A DNA stretch of 64,000 nucleotides from contig CAZJGI010000002.1 of the NCBI GenBank assembly GCA_964545315.1, positions 55,631 to 119,630 of the forward strand. The letters run 5' to 3'. This document shows, one piece after another, positions 1 to 8,505 of the stretch. Position 1 is the stretch's first letter; each line of letters begins with the position of its first letter. Source of the DNA: JAAYJR01 sp964545315 (GTDB lineage Bacteria > Bacteroidota > Bacteroidia > Bacteroidales > Prolixibacteraceae). The notes beneath the pieces are model-generated. The model was not told the DNA's origin. It saw only the letters and a program-made list of their open reading frames with translations, and did no database searches. The position numbers were made by a program, and so were the translations under genes.

Positions 1-482
1 ACCCTGACACCAATAGCACAAATTTTACGTGCATTTACAGGATGTTCTGCCTCAATCCATACCCCTGTGGCACCCTCCTTGTGACTTCCCGCAATTCCAA
101 ATACCGATAAGAGCTCTATAATAGCATTCTCCATCTTTTCTATATACTGGCGTACCCCTGTTTTGTGATATTCCAGATCAATAATCGGATAACCTACTAT
201 TTGACCCGGGCCGTGATAGGTAATATCCCCTCCTCTGTTGATCCTGTAAAAAGTAGCTTCTATTTTTTTTAAAAATTCCTCATTAGCCAGCAAATTTTTT
301 TCATCTCCACTTTTACCCAATGTAAATACATGTGGATGTTCCACTATCAGGAAATAATTTTTTGCAGAGGGTTTACCCAGGTTCATTTTATCATCTAATA
401 CTTTGGAAAGTAGCTTTTCCTGATAATCCCAGCATGCTTTATACTCTTTTAAGCCAAGATCTTCGTAATTAAAATTTGCCAT
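1..482 (-). CDS. lipB: Octanoyltransferase LipB (3' end cut by window edge)
   Basis: LipB moves the octanoyl group from acyl carrier protein to lipoyl domains in the cytoplasm, the first step of de novo lipoate synthesis. I translated the minus strand from the ATG at 482; 160 residues are visible before the left edge. The family signature RGGDITYHGPGQ is at residues 83-94 and the catalytic lysine context KICAIGVR starts at residue 153. The catalytic cysteine expected further on lies outside the window. It starts 19 nt after the methyltransferase stop and is in the same orientation as lipA, so the three genes are probably one transcript. Identity is firm; only completeness is unknown. Confidence 0.95.
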   Translation of the reverse strand, partial: MANFNYEDLGLKEYKACWDYQEKLLSKVLDDKMNLGKPSAKNYFLIVEHPHVFTLGKSGDEKNLLANEEFLKKIEATFYRINRGGDITYHGPGQIVGYPIIDLEYHKTGVRQYIEKMENAIIELLSVFGIAGSHKEGATGVWIEAEHPVNARKICAIGVR

Positions 483-501
483 ATTACATCAATAATATTA
501 A

Positions 502-1335
502 TTATTTTTCCATTACAATAATGTCCTGAAAATCATTAAGTTCATTTTTGTTGCCAGTATTCTTCCAGTATCCGGCTACTACTTTCTTTATTTTCAAGCC
601 ACTGTCTGAGATAATGTTCTGTAAATTTTTTTCCTCAAAAGCTACATTGGCACTTTTCACTTTTTTATCCATCAACCTGAATCCTTCTCTTTTAACAGGG
701 AAGCAAAATGAATTATATTGTGATATATATTCTTCATCTTTTTCATTATAAATAAAGAAAGTAGCAAGACAATTCCCCCCAACCTTCATTACTCTGAAAA
801 TCTCATTCAGATAGTGTTTAATTTCGGTTTGTTGCATATGAGTGAATACTGAAAAAAGAAATACAACATCAAACAGGGAATCATTATAAGGAAAAATAAA
901 TTCATCGGCGTTATTACCATTTTTATTATACAGGTCATTTTTTAACGGGACATGCCGGAAGTGAAAATTTGTATAATTGTTGCTGATATTTTTATTGCAC
1001 CAATTGATACCTTTTTTCACCACGTCAAATCCTTCATAACTGCCATGACTGTTCAGGTATTTAGTAAGTGCTGCAGCGCTTCTTCCGATTCCGCATCCTA
1101 TGTCCAGGATAGCGCTGTCATGTTTCAGGTTTGTATGTCTTTTCAACAGATCGAGATGGTGTATACCTTGTTTAATAAAGTCACCCGATCCAATATAAAT
1201 ATCACCTTTGTCGGGCACCATATTCTTTTTTTTACCAGTTATCCTTAGATAAATATCGGAAGGCAGGTAGTAAAATTTTCTTACCAGCAGTCTCATGTCA
1301 GGAGTTAACTTATAATATATTGCCCTTAGACTCAT
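502..1335 (-). CDS. Class I SAM-dependent methyltransferase
   Basis: A 277-residue soluble protein with the SAM-binding glycine motif ILDIGCGIG at residues 76-84, followed by the acidic and hydrophobic strands of a Rossmann methyltransferase (DVVFLFSVFTHM around residues 155-166). The last third contains the usual beta-hairpin end ending in DIIVMEK. The substrate cannot be read from the sequence. It sits between lipA (24 nt upstream) and lipB (19 nt downstream) on the same strand, a position that suggests co-transcription but not necessarily a lipoate role. Methyltransferases of this shape also act on small metabolites, quinones or cell-surface sugars. Confidence 0.85.
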   Translation of the reverse strand: MSLRAIYYKLTPDMRLLVRKFYYLPSDIYLRITGKKKNMVPDKGDIYIGSGDFIKQGIHHLDLLKRHTNLKHDSAILDIGCGIGRSAAALTKYLNSHGSYEGFDVVKKGINWCNKNISNNYTNFHFRHVPLKNDLYNKNGNNADEFIFPYNDSLFDVVFLFSVFTHMQQTEIKHYLNEIFRVMKVGGNCLATFFIYNEKDEEYISQYNSFCFPVKREGFRLMDKKVKSANVAFEEKNLQNIISDSGLKIKKVVAGYWKNTGNKNELNDFQDIIVMEK

Positions 1336-1359
1336 ATGTATAATTATCTTGATCTATTT

Positions 1360-2223
1360 TCAGGCATGTGCATGTTCCTCGGCCCTGTATGAACTTCTTA
1401 CCAGGGGTGCACTCTCAACATAGGAAAATCCTTTTTTTATACCGATATCATGATATTCATCAAACTGTTCAGGCCTGATAAATTCCACTACGGGTATATG
1501 GTTACTGGTTGGGGCCAGATACTGGCCTATTGTCATTACCCTGCAACCTGCCTCTCTCAGGTCATCCATTGTTTGTAATATTTCTTCTGTCGTTTCACCA
1601 AGTCCCAGCATGATACCCGATTTTGCAATTTTATTATTATCTGCAATATATTTTAATACTTCGAGACTACGCCGGTATTTTGCTGCTGAACGTATTTGGG
1701 GAGTTAACCTTTCCACTGTTTCCAGATTGTGTGAGATAACATCAGGCCCTGCGTCCAATACTTTTTTAATCAGATTTAGATCACCTCTGAAATCAGGAAT
1801 CAGAACTTCAATTTTTGTTTCCGGATTTACCTTTTTTATTTCCATGATCGTACGAACCCATATCCCGGCACCCTGATCGTCCAGGTCATCACGGTCCACC
1901 GATGTAATAACACAATGCTTCAATTCCATTAACCTTACTGATTCTGCAACCTTTACTGGTTCATTCTCATCAGGGGGAAGAGGTTTGCCTGTTTTAACCC
2001 CGCAAAATTTACAGCTACGGGTGCATATATCTCCCAAAATCATGAATGTTGCAGTACCTCTGTTCCAGCAATCACCAATATTAGGACACCTGCCGCTTGT
2101 GCAGATTGTGTGTAATCCATATGAATTAACCAGGTTCTTGATTCTTGGATAATTTTTACCTTTGGGCATTTTCATTTTCATCCAGGCAGGAAGCCGTTGA
2201 CTTGTTATTAATTCATCTGTCAT
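1360..2223 (-). CDS. lipA: Lipoyl synthase LipA
   Basis: A radical SAM enzyme that inserts two sulfur atoms into protein-bound octanoyl groups, completing lipoate on dehydrogenase E2 and glycine cleavage H proteins. Counting from the ATG at 2223 (287 residues), Cys41, Cys46 and Cys52 form the auxiliary cluster motif C-x4-C-x5-C and Cys67, Cys71 and Cys74 the radical SAM motif C-x3-C-x2-C. The C-terminal RSSY motif is present. The frame is open upstream to 2256, but a -7 element TACTTTTG at 2239-2246 lies between, so I place the start at 2223. First gene of the lipA-methyltransferase-lipB group. Confidence 0.97.
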   Translation of the reverse strand: MTDELITSQRLPAWMKMKMPKGKNYPRIKNLVNSYGLHTICTSGRCPNIGDCWNRGTATFMILGDICTRSCKFCGVKTGKPLPPDENEPVKVAESVRLMELKHCVITSVDRDDLDDQGAGIWVRTIMEIKKVNPETKIEVLIPDFRGDLNLIKKVLDAGPDVISHNLETVERLTPQIRSAAKYRRSLEVLKYIADNNKIAKSGIMLGLGETTEEILQTMDDLREAGCRVMTIGQYLAPTSNHIPVVEFIRPEQFDEYHDIGIKKGFSYVESAPLVRSSYRAEEHAHA

Positions 2224-2238
2224 GACATATATTTTTTG

Positions 2239-2246
2239 CAAAAGTA
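2239..2246 (-). promoter_or_regulatory. Candidate -7 promoter element of lipA
   Basis: TACTTTTG on the minus strand matches the Bacteroidota -7 consensus TAnnTTTG and ends 15 nt before the chosen lipA ATG. No clear -33 TTG was seen at the usual distance. Confidence 0.45.
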
Positions 2247-2344
2247 ATTCTAACATGGATAATTCACAAATAATATATTTTAACCTAAAATATTCCTGGT
2301 AATGTAAAAAGGGGAAAAAAATAGTTTTAAAAGGTTTTCAGTGT

Positions 2345-2352
2345 TATTTTTG
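2345..2352 (+). promoter_or_regulatory. Candidate -7 promoter element of the TPR-eamA-ruvC group
   Basis: TATTTTTG matches TAnnTTTG and ends 16 nt before the ATG at 2369. The surrounding DNA is very AT-rich, so chance is possible. Confidence 0.4.
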
Positions 2353-2368
2353 TAATTTAAATATAATA

Positions 2369-4270
2369 ATGGATTTCATGCGGAATCTTTTTTTCATATT
2401 ATTAATAATTAGCAATTTCACCACAGCACTTGCGCAGAACAAGCAGCAGGAAATTCAAACCAATTCCCGGCTGGCAATATCTTATTACAGTGCAAAAGAA
2501 TTTGACAAAGCTGCGCCGCTCCTGCTTGAAGTTTATAATCTTTCCGGGAATGATTATTACTTCAGATTATATTTAGTCTCCATGATAGAGTTGGGTCAAT
2601 TTGAAGAGGCTGAAAGGCAGATACAAAACGAGATCAGAAAACAGCGTTCACCAAAATCCGAATTATATGTAAATTGGGGATATCTGCTTAAAGCCTGGGA
2701 AAAAAATGAAGATTCGGAATCCAGGTATAAAGATGCGTTGGATCTTATCCCTCCGGGGAAAGGTAATTATTTGCTTACAGGTAATGCCTTTATACAGTGG
2801 GGTGAATATAATTGGGCAGAGAAGGTATACCTGAAGGGAAGGCAGGTCTTGCCACAGGAAGAGTTTAATTATGAACTTGCAAGAATTTATCTCTATTTGC
2901 GTTCTTATGAAAAGATGATGGAAGAATACCTTAATCTTATCAAACTGGATGACAAACAGTTAAGTCGTATTCAGAGCAGTCTTGCTTCAGCATTGAGACT
3001 GGATGTGGATGATGATCTGCGTGACCGTTTCAGAGAGCAGCTTTTAAAACGTATTCAGAATGAACCCGGTATAACCGGGTATAATCGTTTATTGATCTGG
3101 TTTTTACTTCAGGAAAAGCAATTTGCAGGAGCACTGAGGCAGGCTATTGCCCTTGACCGCCGCACAGGTGGTGAAGATTCACAAATATATCAATTAGGAA
3201 CCCTTGCAATGAACCACCAAAACTATGAGGAGTCAAAACGGGCATTTGATTATATCATTTCTAAAGGGGAAGCTAATCCTTTTTTCAATCAGGCTTTCCT
3301 GCAGAATATCCATGCATCGTATGTTAAGTATATTCAGGAAAACATTATGGATAAAAGTGGTGGTACCCTTATTGCCGGACAGTTTGAAAAGGGATTGCAA
3401 CTTTTTGGATATTCTTCAGCAACTCTCAACCTGATAAATGAATATAGCCATCTACTGGCTTTTTATCTGAATGATCCTGACAGTGCAATTGCCGTGTTGG
3501 AAAAAGGACTTAAAATACCTAAGCTTAAACCGGAGGAGACAGGGATATTGAAAACTGCACTTGCTGATATTTATGTCTACTCCGGAGATCCCTGGGAGGC
3601 AATACTGCTTTATTCACAGGTTATCGATGACAATAAGAATAATGAACTGTCTGATGAGGTAAAATTGAAAAAAGCCAAGCTGGGTTATTATATGGGAAAC
3701 TTTAATTGGGCTAAGGCTCAACTGGACATATTAAAAGGCAGCACCTCCAAATTTACAGCTAACGATGCTATGGAACTTTCAATGTTGATAGGTAATAACC
3801 TAAACCTTGATACTACTGAGATACCCTTACAAATGTTTGCCCGTGCAGACCTTCTTTTTTTCAGAAATAAAGACTCCCTTGCGTTAGCAACTCTCGACTC
3901 AATATCAGAATTGTATCCATACCATACTCTGATTGACGATATCCTTTTCAGAAAATCAAAAATCGAAACCGACAGGAACAATTTTCCAAAAGCGGCAGAA
4001 TATCTGGAACAGATAAGAGCCGGTTTCAGCTATGAGTTACTCGCCGACGATGCCTTGTTTATGCTTGCAGAATTGTATAATTATCATCTTGATAAAAAGG
4101 AGACAGCCAAAGAATTATATCTCGAAATGCTTACTATGCATCCCGGAAGTGTCTACATTGAAGAATCCAGAGAAAAATACAGGGAGTTGAGGGAGTTATA
4201 TCCGGATGAAACTAATACACCCGAAGAGAAATTCTTTAACGGGGTGGAACCACCTGATGAATTCAACTGA
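2369..4270 (+). CDS. Exported tetratricopeptide-repeat protein
   Basis: A 633-residue protein with an N-terminal signal peptide (hydrophobic FFILLIISNF run, probable cleavage after ALA near residue 22). The rest is helical with repeated TPR-like units: pairs of helices with the A-x-x-Y and G/A-x-x-x-x-A patterns recur at about 35-40-residue spacing, most clearly around residues 30-110, 240-310 and 360-470. TPR proteins of this size in Bacteroidota act as periplasmic or outer-membrane scaffolds, and I see no catalytic domain. Its stop overlaps the start of the EamA transporter by 14 nt, which indicates translational coupling. Function is otherwise unknown. Confidence 0.8.
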   Translation: MDFMRNLFFILLIISNFTTALAQNKQQEIQTNSRLAISYYSAKEFDKAAPLLLEVYNLSGNDYYFRLYLVSMIELGQFEEAERQIQNEIRKQRSPKSELYVNWGYLLKAWEKNEDSESRYKDALDLIPPGKGNYLLTGNAFIQWGEYNWAEKVYLKGRQVLPQEEFNYELARIYLYLRSYEKMMEEYLNLIKLDDKQLSRIQSSLASALRLDVDDDLRDRFREQLLKRIQNEPGITGYNRLLIWFLLQEKQFAGALRQAIALDRRTGGEDSQIYQLGTLAMNHQNYEESKRAFDYIISKGEANPFFNQAFLQNIHASYVKYIQENIMDKSGGTLIAGQFEKGLQLFGYSSATLNLINEYSHLLAFYLNDPDSAIAVLEKGLKIPKLKPEETGILKTALADIYVYSGDPWEAILLYSQVIDDNKNNELSDEVKLKKAKLGYYMGNFNWAKAQLDILKGSTSKFTANDAMELSMLIGNNLNLDTTEIPLQMFARADLLFFRNKDSLALATLDSISELYPYHTLIDDILFRKSKIETDRNNFPKAAEYLEQIRAGFSYELLADDALFMLAELYNYHLDKKETAKELYLEMLTMHPGSVYIEESREKYRELRELYPDETNTPEEKFFNGVEPPDEFN

Positions 4271-5165
4271 TAAATCATATTTATTTGGCGGTCTTTCCGT
4301 TTTGTTTTGGTCAACCGTTGCAACAGCCTTTAAAATAGCGCTGAAAGGATTGGACTTTATTCAGCTAATTTTTTTTGCATCAGCAGTTACAGTGATTCTT
4401 TTATTTATTCTGCTGGTCATACAGGGTAAATTAAAGGATCTGTTATCCCAGCCTTCAGGTAATATTGTTAGCGCAACATTACTTGGAGTTTTAAATCCTG
4501 CGGCTTATTATCTGATATTATTCAAGGCATATTCTATGTTACCTGCCCAGGTGGCACAGCCTGTTAACATGGTATGGCCAATTGTACTGACCTTTCTTTC
4601 AGTTCCATTGTTGGGTCAAAGTATTGGCAGATATAGTATAGCCGGCCTTCTGATAAGTTTTGCAGGGGTGATTTGTATTTCTCTGCAGGGAGGAAAGGAG
4701 AATTTGGGCCAGGCAAGTATCCCCGGTGTAATTCTTGCATTGGTTAGTTCTATTATTTGGGCCTTATACTGGATATTTAATGTCAGGCAAAAAGGAGATG
4801 CTATAATCAAACTCTTTTTGAACTTCCTTTCCGGGCTGATAATCCTGACTGTTATAGTCATAGCTTTTTCAGATTTCAGGATTGTCCCGAATATCAGCTT
4901 TTCAGCCGCACTATATGTAGGAATATTTGAGACGGGCATTACCTATATCTTTTGGATGAAAGCGATGCAGTTCAGTTCAAATAATGCAAAGACTGGAAAT
5001 TTGATTTTTTTAACGCCATTCCTTTCTCTAATTTTTATACGGTTTGTTTTGAAAGAGACGTTGTTCCTGACTACCTTTATAGGATTAATTTTTATCATAG
5101 CCGGTATATTTATCCAGAGATTTGACAGGAGTAGCAACAAGTTTCATGAAACACAAGACAATTAA
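4257..5165 (+). CDS. EamA/DMT-family permease
   Basis: A 302-residue inner-membrane protein with about ten hydrophobic helices in two similar halves, as expected for the drug/metabolite transporter superfamily (EamA, old name DUF6). The proline-rich ILNPAAYYL and the SFAGV and GTGI-like turns are typical. The start at 4257 (MNSTDK) overlaps the preceding TPR gene by 14 nt; an upstream in-frame Met at 4206 would add 17 hydrophilic residues and overlap more, so I reject it. The end overlaps ruvC by 20 nt. The transported substrate cannot be deduced. Confidence 0.9.
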   Translation: MNSTDKSYLFGGLSVLFWSTVATAFKIALKGLDFIQLIFFASAVTVILLFILLVIQGKLKDLLSQPSGNIVSATLLGVLNPAAYYLILFKAYSMLPAQVAQPVNMVWPIVLTFLSVPLLGQSIGRYSIAGLLISFAGVICISLQGGKENLGQASIPGVILALVSSIIWALYWIFNVRQKGDAIIKLFLNFLSGLIILTVIVIAFSDFRIVPNISFSAALYVGIFETGITYIFWMKAMQFSSNNAKTGNLIFLTPFLSLIFIRFVLKETLFLTTFIGLIFIIAGIFIQRFDRSSNKFHETQDN

Positions 5166-5700
5166 GATATTAGGTATTGATCCGGGGACAACAGTTACCG
5201 GTTATGGTATAGTTGAGATAAGGGACAACAGGCCTGTTATTTTAAATATGGGCACCCTGGTTCCGGGAAGGTTTACTGATCATTATCAGCGGCTTAAGCA
5301 CCTGCATGAGCGTGCTTTACATTTAATGGAAGAATACAGGCCGGATGTTATGGCTATAGAGGCTCCTTTTTATGGTAAAAATGTACAATCGATGCTTAAG
5401 TTAGGAAGAGGACAGGGAGTCATAATGGCAGCTGCACTGCATTTTTCGGTGCCTATACATGAATATGCCCCTTTGCTGGTAAAGCAGTCTATTACAGGAA
5501 TGGGACGCGCCTCAAAGGAACAGGTAGCCTATTTTCTGCAAAAGGTATATAACCTTAAAGATATTGATAAGGGTTTGGATGCCAGTGATGCAGTGGCCGT
5601 CGCAATATGCCATTTCATCCAGCAGGGGAAACCAAAAAGATCAAAAGAGTATAAAGACTGGAATGACTTTATTAAGAAAAATCCTGGTCGTATAAAATAG
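5146..5700 (+). CDS. ruvC: Crossover junction endodeoxyribonuclease RuvC
   Basis: RuvC cuts four-way Holliday junctions during homologous recombination, working with RuvAB in the cytoplasm. From the ATG at 5146 the protein has 184 residues, a normal length. The RNase H-fold acidic residues are all visible: Asp12 in GIDPGT, Glu72 in IEAPFY, and Asp145 and Asp148 in DASDA. The KHK-rich N-terminus and basic C-terminus fit DNA binding. It overlaps the 3' end of the EamA gene by 20 nt, which supports the internal start rather than the Met at 5122. Confidence 0.97.
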   Translation: MKHKTIKILGIDPGTTVTGYGIVEIRDNRPVILNMGTLVPGRFTDHYQRLKHLHERALHLMEEYRPDVMAIEAPFYGKNVQSMLKLGRGQGVIMAAALHFSVPIHEYAPLLVKQSITGMGRASKEQVAYFLQKVYNLKDIDKGLDASDAVAVAICHFIQQGKPKRSKEYKDWNDFIKKNPGRIK

Positions 5701-5740
5701 AAAAAGTAAATTCAGGTGTTTCAAAAACAGATTTTTATAC

Positions 5741-5748
5741 TATATTTG
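5741..5748 (+). promoter_or_regulatory. Candidate -7 promoter element of rpsP
   Basis: TATATTTG is a full match to TAnnTTTG, 28 nt before the rpsP ATG in the 76-bp gap after ruvC. This spacing is what is expected for a short untranslated leader. Confidence 0.6.
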
Positions 5749-5776
5749 CGCCTCGTTATTAAAAAATAAATTTTAT

Positions 5777-6361
5777 ATGCCGGTAAAAATGAGATTAGCG
5801 CGGCATGGCCGCAAACGTTATGCTTACTACCACATTGTGGTAGCAGATAGCAGGGCGCCACGGGATGGCAGGTACATTGAACGGTTAGGTTTTTATAATC
5901 CGAATACGAATCCTGCTACTATAGATCTCGATTTTGATAAAGCTTATGACTGGCTTACCAAAGGCGCCCAACCAACAGATACTGTTAAAGCAATATTATC
6001 CTACAAAGGTGTGCTTTATAAAAAGCACCTGATGGGTGGAGTTAAAAAAGGGGCTTTCGACGAAGAAGAGGCCGAAAAAAGATTGAATAATTGGCTCGGG
6101 GAAAAGCAATCTTTAATCCAGACTAAGAAGGAAAGAGTAGAAAACGAAGAGGGGGCAGCAAAACAAAAACTTATAGCTGCAGAAACAAAGAAAAATGAAA
6201 AGAGAGCCGCGGCAATCGCAGCTAAAAATGCTGAATTAGCAAAAGAAGCTGAAGAAAGTGTTAAGGAAATAGTTGCAGAATCTGCTGTAGAGGAAGGCAA
6301 GACAGATGAGGAAAATGTCGAAGAGAATGCTGCTGATGCATCAGAACAGGATAATCAGTAA
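5777..6361 (+). CDS. rpsP: 30S ribosomal protein bS16 with long charged C-terminal extension
   Basis: Structural protein of the small ribosomal subunit. The first 80 residues or so form the bS16 domain: the basic start MPVKMRLARHGRKR, the motif DSRAPRDGRYIERLGFYNP and the turn near YKGVLYKKHL. The protein runs to 194 residues because of an Ala/Glu/Lys-rich tail from about residue 110, likely helical or disordered. Escherichia coli bS16 has 82 residues; long tails are usual in Bacteroidota. It has its own promoter and is followed by a strong terminator before rimM. Confidence 0.97.
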   Translation: MPVKMRLARHGRKRYAYYHIVVADSRAPRDGRYIERLGFYNPNTNPATIDLDFDKAYDWLTKGAQPTDTVKAILSYKGVLYKKHLMGGVKKGAFDEEEAEKRLNNWLGEKQSLIQTKKERVENEEGAAKQKLIAAETKKNEKRAAAIAAKNAELAKEAEESVKEIVAESAVEEGKTDEENVEENAADASEQDNQ

Positions 6362-6397
6362 AATGATTATTTGATTCAGATTTTAACAGAAAGTTTA

Positions 6398-6440
6398 TTG
6401 AAGAACCACTTGTCATGTTGACAGGTGGTTCTTCAATTTT
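6398..6440 (+). terminator. Hairpin terminator after rpsP
   Basis: A 17-bp stem (6398-6414 with 6420-6436, one G-T pair) closes a five-base loop and is followed by a short T-run. It starts 36 nt after the rpsP stop and separates it from rimM. The stem is unusually long and the T-run short, so it may also act as an RNA-stabilising 3' hairpin. Confidence 0.75.
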
Positions 6441-6545
6441 AACTGAACCTTATGAATGCCTGCTGCAATATATTAAATTATATAATTTATTTTTAAAGTG
6501 GAGGGATCCTTTTTACAAACCAGATTCAATATTTAAATTTGTTAG

Positions 6546-7070
6546 ATGGAAAGAGTATCAGCAAAGAATTATCGTAAAATTGGATTTATCAGAAAAATTC
6601 ATGGAGTAAGAGGTGAGGTAGTGATGGAATTTGAGCATTCTGCCGAAGAATTAGTCGTGGATACAAGCCTTTTTTTTATTGAACTGGATGGATTACCTGT
6701 GCCGTTTTTTGTTGCTGAAAAAGGTCTTAGGATAACTTCTTCAAAAACAGCCTCAATAAGTTTCGATTGGGTGGAAACAGAAAAATACGCACGCAGGCTT
6801 GTTGGTAATTCTGTTTATTTGCTTTCTGACGAAATTGTCGAGAAACCTGATGAAAATACAACTAACCAATTGATTAATTATCAGATATTTGATGGAAAAA
6901 ATGTTCATATCGGATTTATTTCAGGGATCGATAATTTTTCTGGTAATGTAGTCCTTAGGGTGATCTCCGGAGTGAAAGAAATTTTACTTCCATATAATCC
7001 TGATCTCATTATAGCTGTTGATCATGAAAAACAATTCATTAAAATCAATATTCCTGAAGGACTTATTTAA
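6546..7070 (+). CDS. rimM: 16S rRNA processing protein RimM
   Basis: RimM assists maturation of the 30S head domain and binds ribosomal protein uS19. The 174-residue protein opens with the family motif YRKIGFIRKIHGVRGEV at about residues 9-25 (N-terminal beta-barrel) and ends with a PRC-barrel domain containing LLPYNPDLI and DHEKQFIKINIPEGL. Its place after rpsP follows the common rpsP-rimM order, although the strong hairpin between them argues for partly separate expression. Confidence 0.95.
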   Translation: MERVSAKNYRKIGFIRKIHGVRGEVVMEFEHSAEELVVDTSLFFIELDGLPVPFFVAEKGLRITSSKTASISFDWVETEKYARRLVGNSVYLLSDEIVEKPDENTTNQLINYQIFDGKNVHIGFISGIDNFSGNVVLRVISGVKEILLPYNPDLIIAVDHEKQFIKINIPEGLI

Positions 7071-7199
7071 TCCATAACTCTTCTATTATAAATAGAAAAT
7101 GAGCAAAATTTTTTGTAAAATTTTAAATGAACTGCAACTTTACAGAGTTTTGTTCGTCATATTTAAAAAACAAATTTTAAAATTTTAAAATTAATTACC

Positions 7200-7907
7200 A
7201 TGAGGTCAAAGTATTCATTCCTTTTGTGTTTATTTTTTTGTATATCTTTTTCAATTAATGCTTATGCAGAGAGCCAGGAGAGGGAGGTTCCTTCCTTTTC
7301 AGAAATATCATTACGTGTTTCAGGAAAATTATTTGTAAAGCAAGGCAGCAGTCAAAATGTAGAAATCTCAGCAAGTGCATCTTCCCTTGATGAGATTATT
7401 ACAGAAGTAAGGGACCGGACCCTGAATATACGGTTTAAAACCAGGAATCTGTTGTTAAGTTCGTTTGATCCCGGCAAAATCGAAATAACAGTTACTGTTC
7501 CTGAAATAAATTCTTTGTCAGTTGCAGGTTCAGGAGATATAATTGCTGACGGGCCGATTGCCTCGCGTATAATTGATCTTTCTGTCAGCGGAAGTGGTAA
7601 TATTTTTATCGATGAACTTAATTCCGAACGGGTAAAAACTACTGTATCCGGATCGGGCGATATAGTTATTAACGGAGGGGCTGTTGTTCAGGATATGTCT
7701 GTCATAATAGGTGGATCAGGTAATGTTAAAGCAGGCCGCTATGAAGCTGCCAATGTGGATATTAAAATTGCAGGTTCAGGCAACTGCAATGTTTATACAA
7801 ATGGTAACCTGAAAGCCAGGGTAGCAGGTTCGGGTAGTGTTTACTACCATGGCAATCCTTCAATTGATACATCTATATTAGGATCGGGGACTATTGAAAA
7901 AAGATAG
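7200..7907 (+). CDS. Exported GIN-domain (DUF2807) adhesin-like protein
   Basis: A 235-residue protein with a clear signal peptide (cleavage probably after AYA near residue 23). The rest is a GIN/DUF2807 domain, a right-handed beta-helix-like fold: the short motif GSGD/GSGN/GSGS recurs about every 20 residues (VAGSGDI, VSGSGNI, VSGSGDI, IGGSGNV, IAGSGNC, VAGSGSV). Such proteins are common at the Bacteroidota cell surface and are called putative auto-transporter adhesins, but their role is not established. It stands alone between rimM and mscL. Confidence 0.88.
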   Translation: MRSKYSFLLCLFFCISFSINAYAESQEREVPSFSEISLRVSGKLFVKQGSSQNVEISASASSLDEIITEVRDRTLNIRFKTRNLLLSSFDPGKIEITVTVPEINSLSVAGSGDIIADGPIASRIIDLSVSGSGNIFIDELNSERVKTTVSGSGDIVINGGAVVQDMSVIIGGSGNVKAGRYEAANVDIKIAGSGNCNVYTNGNLKARVAGSGSVYYHGNPSIDTSILGSGTIEKR

Positions 7908-8047
7908 AAGAAAATAATTGATAATCCTCATTTTTTAATTAATTATTATTGTTTAACTTTCCATAGTTTTTCGCTCTGATATTCAAAATTGACTCTATTA
8001 GGACGAAAAAAATTATAATAATTATTAAATTAATTAAATCAAGGACT

Positions 8048-8485
8048 ATGGGAATGTTAAAAGAGTTTAAGAGTTTTGCCATGAGAGGCAATGTACTCGA
8101 CCTGGCAGTAGCTGTAATTATCGGCGGTGCTTTCGGGAAAATAGTTACGTCATTTGTAAATGATGTTATTATGCCGCCTATCGGCCTTTTACTTGGAAAT
8201 GCTGATTTCAGCAACCTTAGAGTTATCCTTAAAAGAGGAAGTGAGGCAGTTATGGAAGGTGATTCCGTTATCACCCCTGCAATTGCAGAAGTATCTGTTA
8301 AGTATGGGGCATTTGTTAATACTTTAATTGACTTTGTGCTTGTTGCACTGGCAATTTTTCTTGTTATAAAGGCATTTAACAGCATGAAGAAAAAAGAGGA
8401 AGAGGCGCCTGCACCTCCGCCTGAACCTACAAAAGAGGAAATTTTACTCAAAGAGATAAGGGATATTCTGAAAGAGAAAAAATAA
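8048..8485 (+). CDS. mscL: Large-conductance mechanosensitive channel MscL
   Basis: MscL opens a wide pore under membrane tension to release solutes after osmotic down-shock. The 145-residue protein has the N-terminal amphipathic helix, the first membrane helix with GNVLDLAVAVIIGGAFGKIV at about residues 14-33, a periplasmic loop, a second helix near residues 95-115, and a charged C-terminal bundle with an EEEAPAPPPEP linker. Length and order match the family. It converges on the YrdC-like gene with only 20 nt between stops. Confidence 0.97.
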   Translation: MGMLKEFKSFAMRGNVLDLAVAVIIGGAFGKIVTSFVNDVIMPPIGLLLGNADFSNLRVILKRGSEAVMEGDSVITPAIAEVSVKYGAFVNTLIDFVLVALAIFLVIKAFNSMKKKEEEAPAPPPEPTKEEILLKEIRDILKEKK

Positions 8486-8505
8486 TATACTGAAATCCAA
8501 AGCTT

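Noticed and set aside
6534..6541. TAAATTTG just before rimM as its promoter
   Set aside because: It ends 4 nt before the rimM ATG, which would put the transcript start within the start codon; no -33 TTG at proper distance.
6415..6609. Plus-strand open frame of 64 codons between rpsP and rimM
   Set aside because: It starts inside the rpsP terminator stem and runs out of frame into rimM; no motif or plausible start context.
7939..8451. Minus-strand open frame of 170 codons
   Set aside because: It covers mscL on the opposite strand and has the low-complexity Ser/Ile composition of an antisense shadow.
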